38,960 bases of DNA. It comes from Nymphaea colorata. Its lineage: Eukaryota > Streptophyta > Magnoliopsida > Nymphaeales > Nymphaeaceae. The stretch lies in the NCBI RefSeq assembly GCF_008831285.2, contig NW_022205094.1, positions 1 through 38,960 of the forward strand. The letters are read 5' to 3'. Positions 33,185 to 38,960 of this stretch are shown here, piece by piece (positions within the stretch are counted from its first letter, which is position 1; every line of letters begins with the position of its first letter). The translations under genes and the position numbers were made by a program. Under the pieces are notes generated by a model. The model ran no database searches. It had not been told where the DNA came from and saw nothing but the letters and a program-made list of their open reading frames with translations.

Positions 33185-35331
33185 TCAAGTTCTACCAGTA
33201 TTTCTACCATCCGCCAAAGACCCCTTGTTGTCCACCAGGTCAGCCAGCTCCAGCAATTGCCTGATGCTCGCTCCATCGGCCATCGATCCCACCCTTTTGC
33301 GATGTCTAAGCCACTCCGTATTTTTCCTTCAGCATGAGTGCGATTTCATCCCTTCCCAGCAGGGGAACTTAGATTCTATGTGTTTTATCAGTACTTGATG
33401 GCGAAACGGTCGGTCAGATCCAGTTGCTGCAGGTGGTAAAGGCTGAAGAGGTAGCCAAAACCAACAATCTGCATGTCTCCTTGGGTGGAGCTTTCTAAAG
33501 CAATAGAAGAAGCGTCTGCAGGACTGCGTTGCTAAACCTGCGTCCGATGGGTGAAAATTCGATGAGTCTTTCCAGGTCGTCGATGAGCACGCATGCAGAG
33601 GTGGTCCTGTAGGCGTCCTCGAACACCTTGGAGATGTTGCGAATCTTCTCGCCCTCGGTCATGCCCACCAAGTTTTCAGGAGAAATGATCTTGAGATAGG
33701 TGAAGTTGGCTAGCCTGCAGAAGTTGATGCCGAGAAGGGTCTTGCCGGTGCCTGGGCGACCGTGGAGGAGGACGCTGCGTTTGGGATTGCCGACCGATTC
33801 GCCGAACAGAGCCGTCTCTTGGAGGCTGCTCATGATGCGATCGAAGCTGGGCCCGTAGTTGATCACTTTTTCCCTGAAGTAAGCTCCGAACTTCTCCTCA
33901 TCCACTCCGAACTGCGGCCTTACCTCCTGCAGCGCCTTCAAGAAGTCCTGCCTCTCCACCCGCAGAGCGACTCATCGATGATCAGCTCCTTCCCGAAGTC
34001 TAAGATGTTTGTTGTCCTGCTGATGGAATGCGAAGATGCGCATTTGACCAAGGCTTCTATCTCGGCTCCAGTGAAATTCTTCGTCAATCTCGCCAGTCCT
34101 CTATCTGGCAATCAGACCTAGCAGGCCATTCTTGCGTAGATCTGCAGTGTGAATGCGCAAAATCTGTTCCTTCCTGCGTGTTGGGCAAATGGACTTCTAC
34201 GTGGACTTCGAACCTGCCGGCCTGAGTATGGCTTCGTCGAGCAGGTCCTTCCGGTTGGTCATGCCGATGACCACGATGTTGTTGAGCGCCTCCACGCCGT
34301 CGATGTTGGTCAGCAGCTGGTTGACCACCTGGTCGCTCACCTGCGCGCCCACGCCGCCGTTGGCGCCCCTCTGCTTGCAGATTGCGTCGATCTCGTCGAA
34401 CACGATGATGTGGAGGGGACTCTTATCCCCCAGCTTCTTCTCGTCCGCACGCGCCTCAGCGAACAGCTTCCGGATGTTCTATTCGGATTCGCCCACGAAC
34501 TTGGAGAATATCTAAGGACCGTTGACGATCTTCAGATCCTTTACGTTCAAGGCCTTGGCTAGCTGCCGAGCAATCAGAGTCTTGCCCGTTCCCGGCGGCC
34601 ATAGAGCAGAATGCCTTTCACATGCTTGATTCCGAATCGCTTGAGGGTGGCCGTTGAGTATCTTCGCGAGGCAAAGGTGCGTCGGAAGATGTTGAAAAGC
34701 TCCTCATCGAGCCCGCCGATCCCCATGGCCTCGATGGTGAAATCAGGACGGAAGATATTGGTCTCATTGTAGCCGATTGCGAAAGAGAAATCAGGCTGCC
34801 CTATGGTACTTTCATTGCACTTGCGTCTCTCCGAGCAACCTTCCAAAGGCGTTATCTCTCTTCTTGTCGTTATCTCCGGTGAGGAGAGCCATGCACTTGA
34901 CCACTTTCACACTGAAGATGACTGCCTCGATGGGCACGTATTTCACTTCTCCCATATTGAAGAAGCTTCCCCTCTCGCGAGTGCGCAGCATCTCGATGAC
35001 CGTGTAATCCTCCACCTTGACCTTGCTCGTCAATTTGGAGTGACCTGGTTCAGTCCAGCTAGAGGAAGGAAAGCGCAGTCTCCTCCTCGAACTAGCCGGT
35101 GAGCGGCTCCACCCTGACGGTCTTGCCCACCTACGTCCCCACGAATTCTCTTAAATTTTTGCTCATGGCGATGGTATTGCGATCCAACTCTGTGAGGAAG
35201 GTGCACTTGAGGATCTTGGAGCTGATGCGGACGTTGACCGTCCTGGAGGGGTCCTTGGCGAGGGTGGCGGAGATGTATACGGAGTTGTTCTTGGCGAGTT
35301 CGTTGGAGAGGTTGCTGACGGTGAGGTTCAT
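33185..35331 (-). CDS. NSF: N-ethylmaleimide-sensitive factor (NSF/Sec18 AAA ATPase)
   Basis: About 715 residues, close to the usual ~740. Starts [20 protein letters not shown] at 35331; TGA at 33187-33185. An N-domain is followed by [30 protein letters not shown] with the D1 Walker [21 protein letters not shown], Walker [28 protein letters not shown] and [15 protein letters not shown]2 has [13 protein letters not shown] (33761-33738) and [12 protein letters not shown]. Two UAG codons (34514-34512, 34481-34479) lie at NSF Glu positions. Role: hexameric ATPase that disassembles SNARE complexes after membrane fusion. The D1 P-loop is broken by one missing C at about 34597; other breaks lie near 34840, 34220, 34180, 33960 and 33420. 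All key motifs are present, so these are probably errors rather than a pseudogene. Confidence 0.95.
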
Positions 35332-35382
35332 ACTCTCGGAATTGATATGTTAGTATGCCCGACTGCAGTATATAGCCATCGC
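35332..35382. promoter_or_regulatory. 51-bp bidirectional promoter region
   Basis: The NSF (minus) and transporter (plus) start codons are separated by only 51 bp, which must hold both 5' leaders and promoters. An upstream in-frame ATG at 35347 would shrink this to 15 bp and is therefore disfavoured. Confidence 0.5.
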
Positions 35383-36791
35383 ATGGGACTCAATCGCCTC
35401 ATCAACGAACGCGTCGGCCTCGGAACCTTCCAGCTCACGCCTTCTCGTCCTCTGCCTCGTCGACATGAACGACGGAGTGGAACTCGTCCTCAGCTCCTTC
35501 CTCAATCCCATCATCCGCGCTGTCTTCCCATCCGCCACCCCATCATTCATCGAACTGCTCGCCAGCATCTTCTACGTCGGCATCCTGGTGGGATCGTTGA
35601 CCAGCGGAGCACTGGCGGATAAGTATGGCAGGAGGAGCTGATCGCCTCTGGAGCCGTCCTGCAGATAGGCGTGAGCCTTCTCTTCTACTACGCAGTGACT
35701 TTGGAAATGATGCTGCTGCTCAGGTTCTGCTACGGTTTTTCGTTCGGATTCACTGTGGCAGTCACCACCAGCATGTTCGCCGAGATCAGTCCTCAGGAGT
35801 ACAGGGGAAAGGGCATCCTGCTTATCAATTTTTGCATCTCAATTGGCAAGCTTTACGCAGTCGTGCTCGGGAGGTTCTTCCTGCAGTAGCGGCTTGCCGA
35901 GACCAACTGGAAATTGATGATGATTTGCGGGGCCTTGCCGAATATCCTTGTGTTTTTGGGTGCGTTTTACATCCTCGAGGAATCGCCAAGATACCTACTG
36001 GTCCACCAGCAAATAGACAAGGGACTGTTCGTGCTTGAAAGAATGCTGCAGCGCAATGGAAAACAGCCCTTAACGCTGGCCGAAGAGGAAGAGATTCGGG
36101 CGGAATTCTAGGAGGGGACTGCAGGAGGAAGCGACAGGAACCATGTAGATTATCACTCCTTCAAGGCACTGTTTCACGAGATTACATAAGGAAAGTGGTG
36201 GCGCTGGTTATCTGCTGGATCATCATCAATTTTTGCTTCTATGGCAACTGGTCATATAAGCCTTTCACTATCGACCAAATCGTCGGCTCTGGATCTTTCA
36301 AGTACTTCTGGACTGTGGCTGGCTAGATTCCCAGTCTTTTGATCAGTTTCTACCTGATCGACCACCCCAATTTCGGTCGTCGGCGGTCTCTCATCATTTT
36401 CTTCCTGGGTGCCGCCCTCTCTCATTTCGCATTTGCAGCCACTACCATGGTCTTCCTGGGTTCTCTGGCCCGTTTCTTCATGAAGGACGTTTTCCAGATC
36501 CTATACCCGCTCACAACAGAATCGTTTGATACTCGTGTCGATCAAAAGGTTCGGGATGTGTTCAGGCGGTGGCAGGCTAGGTTCTATCTTGATGCCGTTT
36601 GTGGTGATGCCTTTGGACAGATGGCACAGGGGAAGCGTCTACGTGCTGTTCGCTCTTCTTTCGATAGTGGCCGCGGGAGTGGGCTACGCAATGATCGAGA
36701 AACGATGGAGAAGAGGTTAGATTCAACGGGGACGGAAGCCTAGGCGGAGGAGTTGAAATAAGTCCTGAACGATCGGCCGAGAGAGGCTTGA
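35383..36791 (+). CDS. MFS transporter, SLC22/SV2-like
   Basis: About 469 residues, ATG 35383 (MGLNRLINERVGLGTFQL) to TGA 36789-36791. Major facilitator hallmarks: VGSLTSGALADKYGRRKLIA (motif A between TM2 and TM3), LRFCYGFSFGFTVAVTTSMF, an SPQEYRGKG loop, and YILEESPRYLLVHQQ, the 'PESPR' motif after TM6. The second half has DHPNFGRRRSLIIFF, LTTESFDTRVRSKGSG and SILMPFVVMPLDRW. Topology is about 12 TM helices with cytosolic ends. These are the signatures of the organic-ion/SV2-like subfamily; the substrate cannot be inferred. One-base breaks near 35437, 35636, 36195 and 36550 separate frames that together give the expected MFS order. Confidence 0.88.
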
Positions 36792-37035
36792 TGGTGTATA
36801 ATAATTCATGATGCGTATATGGCAAAAAGGGCCAGCTATTATCGACCAATCAGAACTGTTTTATAATCGTTACCCTTTTTACATTTCTCAGGTTACAAAG
36901 TATAGAAAAGGCTAATTTAAAATATAATATTTCTATAGGCTGGGTCGATCGGCTGAGATGGGAAATCAAGTGTTTGGGGGTATGTGAGGTCGGATCGCCA
37001 CTCATTTTGATAATAATTAAATATTATAATAGTCC
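36792..37035. promoter_or_regulatory. Intergenic region
   Basis: 244 bp, AT-rich, between two plus-strand genes. No recognisable element. Confidence 0.4.
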
Positions 37036-38816
37036 ATGCGACTTCTTCTGCTGAAATCACATCAAAATCAAAGAGCCACCCCTCAGAAACTGCTCAAGTC
37101 TCTCACCTAGACCTTTACACCAGTAATTTAAAATATCCTCTACAAAAAATGCCTCCTCGAGGAGTTTAAAGGCCCCTTATAGAGAAAGATAGTTTTTTAC
37201 TCCACATTTGAGACCTAGCTTCCTCCTACAGTTTCAGGATCTCGGTGGAGGTCGTTCCTCTCGAGGGACGGACCACCTACCGCAGCACGCTGCTCAGGAA
37301 TTGCCGACCCGTAATGATCGGTTCCGAAATGCGCGTCAACTTCATGCACAAGGTCAACCGGCGGACCCTGGGAGCGCAGGAGCATACGTGGAAGTCGACC
37401 CATGCGGACAGATAGAACTGGTGAAGAAACTTACATACAGTGCCCTCCTCTTCTCATCCAACTCGCAAATGATGAGGGAAGTGGGACTGCGAGTGAGGGC
37501 TCTCCTCCACGCCTCCCTCGCCGCCCTCCCCGGAATATTATTAGAGATTAATGAGGACTCAAAGGGAGCCGAATAACTGAGGGCCGCTCGCGGACTGCAT
37601 CTAGAAAAAGTGAAGAGGCACATCTACTTCAGCTGCTACGACCTGGGCCTCAGCGAAAAAGCAAGTGAGTATCGGCACCCCACCGAAGAAACCCTGAAGC
37701 AAAGGGAGAAGATCATCAAGAGCCTGCTCGGCCCGGAGAGGCAGGAAGATACTTTAGGGAAGGGATGCTGTTCGGGAGGAAGGAGGCGGTGAGCGTGCCG
37801 AACAGCAAGGAGTGGAGGCGGGAGTTCGAAAGCACCTATTATTTTGAAAAGTTGCTGCAGGTTCCAGTGCCCAAGGCAGCAACGCCAGGCGAAAACGTCT
37901 TCATCTTCAATTAAATACAAGTGGAAAGACCGGAAGCCGTGGCCGCCCAGGACCTCCCAGGAGGAGGCGGATGGCTCAAAGTGATGGCCCTGTCGGCAGC
38001 CTACCTGGGAGGACAGGGAGCAGCAAAGAAAGAGGAAAAACGCAATATATGCCCAAGATCTTGCTGGCTAAATCGCCAAAAGGAGAATCGGCCGTCAGAG
38101 AGGCAAGGTTCTCCACGAAAGGAACATCGTAAGGCTGTTCAGTTCGGCCCACAGCGGCTACCTTCTCAAATATTACGCATGCAGTCAGTAAAATTTTGCA
38201 TTTCGGCATTCCCTGCTGATGGACTACCACCCCGGCACTTCAAGCCTGCTCTAGCACCTCCAAATCAGAAGGGAGTCGCTTTCCGTCGAGGGGAACTGGG
38301 ACTGCTTGCGCACCTTTCGAACGCTCTGCGTTTCCTAGTCTACTATAAGGTAGTGCATATGGACCTAACGCTCAGCAACGTGCTGGTGTATGATGGCTAC
38401 CTTCCCAAACTGATCGACTTCGGAGAGGCCTACCATCGCGATACCATCGACAGTACCATCAAAAACGCATACCAGCCAGGGTTCACCCTGCCTTACTGTG
38501 CTCCGAGGTGTTCAAGGGCAAATAGTTCAGCTCATCGCAGGACATGTTCTCATTCGGAGTTGTTATCTTCCGCGTCCTGATGAGCGTCCTTCCCTTCTTC
38601 CCCTCCGACTCGCTGGTCGGCGTCTACAAATAGAAGAGATACCATTCTCGCTTCCTGCTCGCCCCCGAGGGACTGGCGTCGATCTGCCAGGAACAGGTCT
38701 GCTTCCTCTTGCTGCAGCTGGTCAACCTGTGCCTCAGAGCGGAAGAAGACGGAAGACCGCTGCCGATATGGTCCACGATCATCCTTAAAGAGATTCTGAC
38801 AGAGATATTTCTGTGA
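37036..38816 (+). CDS. Subtelomeric protein kinase with novel N-terminal region
   Basis: About 594 residues, ATG 37036 to TGA 38814-38816. Residues 1-300 match nothing I know; typical pieces are IGSEMRVNFMHKVNRRT, KRHIYFSCYDLGLSEKASEY and EWRREFESTYYFEKLLQVPV. The kinase domain (about 37960-38800) has a Gly-rich stretch, KILLAKSPKGESAVREAK, HERNIVRLFSSAHSGYLLKY, the catalytic loop VVHMDLTLSNVLV, PKLIDFGEAY, LPYCAPEVFKGKEFSSSQ, DMFSFGVVIFRV and GRPLPIW. The loop is HMD instead of HRD, so it is a non-RD kinase. The Asp, Asn and DFG are kept, so activity is plausible. UAG is read as Glu in 'KGKEFSS'. Breaks near 37225, 37385, 37752, 38047, 38115 and 38340 join the frames. No TGA separates the two halves, so I treat them as one gene. 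The last gene before the telomere. Confidence 0.75.
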
Positions 38817-38866
38817 TCATCGATATTCTATACCTTACTCGTATATCAACGTCCATCATTTATCAA

Positions 38867-38960
38867 GGGGTTGGGGTTGGGGTTGGGGTTGGGGTTGGGG
38901 TTGGGGTTGGGGTTGGGGTTGGGGTTGGGGTTGGGGTTGGGGTTGGGGTTGGGGTTGGGG
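38867..38960 (+). repeat. Macronuclear telomere, (GGGGTT)n
   Basis: Fifteen perfect GGGGTT units plus GGGG run to the end of the window, with the G-rich strand 3'-outward as at a chromosome end. The unit is that of Tetrahymena and other oligohymenophoreans, not the GGGGTTTT of spirotrichs. It begins 50 bp after the last stop codon; no other subtelomeric repeat is seen. Confidence 0.97.

Noticed and set aside
33185-35331. NSF as a pseudogene because of several frame breaks
   Set aside because: Every catalytic motif is present and each break is a one- or two-base problem, several at short runs. Unbroken motifs between breaks show no substitutional decay.
37036-38816. Two separate genes (N-terminal unknown protein and kinase)
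   Set aside because: The frame runs through the junction near 37915 with only UAA (Glu), no TGA, and no AT-rich spacer typical of this chromosome.
1-38960. UAA/UAG = Gln code as in Tetrahymena or Paramecium
   Set aside because: The most constrained positions (kinase helix C, EF-hand position 12, NSF VNGPE, WNE of C2, HEHS repeats) demand an acid, and Gln is written with ordinary CAA/CAG in the same proteins.

Overview
This window is the end of a ciliate macronuclear chromosome. It closes at the right with 94 bases of perfect GGGGTT repeat (38867-38960), in the orientation expected for a chromosome end. Reading frames use TAA and TAG as sense codons and TGA as the only stop. At many alignable positions UAA/UAG falls where a family has glutamate: the kinase helix-C Glu, all three EF-hand position-12 acids, the C2 'WNE' Glu, NSF 'GPE' and 'ESEEN', and HEHS repeats where GAG and TAG alternate. 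This fits the peritrich nuclear code (NCBI table 30, UAR = Glu) and not the Gln code of Tetrahymena and Paramecium. With TTGGGG telomeres, the best inference is an oligohymenophorean peritrich (relatives of Vorticella, Epistylis, Carchesium). The exact genus cannot be read from the sequence.

The window is packed with about 22 protein genes on both strands, and I see no mobile element, rRNA, tRNA or CRISPR. Left third: a 1.77-kaa patatin-type phospholipase with a second, catalytically degenerate patatin-like region and a Cys-rich tail (minus); a coiled-coil protein (plus); a Cys-rich multi-pass surface receptor (minus); a double HMG-box protein (minus). Middle: a cluster of small unrecognised genes (12.9-16.0 kb), a CFAP97-like protein, a ZCCHC10-like zinc knuckle protein, translation factor eIF2A, and a 7.5-kb gene for a coiled-coil/multi-C2 protein. 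It converges on a kinase with EF-hands and a His-rich tail. Right third: a ULK-type kinase, a membrane-anchored M14 carboxypeptidase, LRRC23-like and LRRC72-like axonemal repeat proteins, NSF, an MFS/SLC22-SV2-like transporter, and a subtelomeric kinase gene that stops 50 bases before the telomere.

Two things complicate the gene models. First, there are ultrashort spliceosomal-type introns. Seven are well supported, six of exactly 20 nt and one of 22 nt, all GTA...AG, each restoring a frame and often a conserved motif (for example HR^D in a kinase). Second, there are many other single-base frame breaks, almost all of the 'one base missing' type. They fall mostly at short homopolymers and are best explained as assembly errors. 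Coordinates below run from start codon to stop codon across such breaks.

Functionally the window is a mosaic rather than one operon-like system: membrane/lipid and calcium signalling (patatin, C2 protein, EF-hand kinase), membrane fusion (NSF), ciliary structure (LRRC23-like, LRRC72-like, CFAP97-like) and surface/transport proteins. Intergenic gaps are typically 25-180 bp, including a 51-bp head-to-head promoter between NSF and the transporter.
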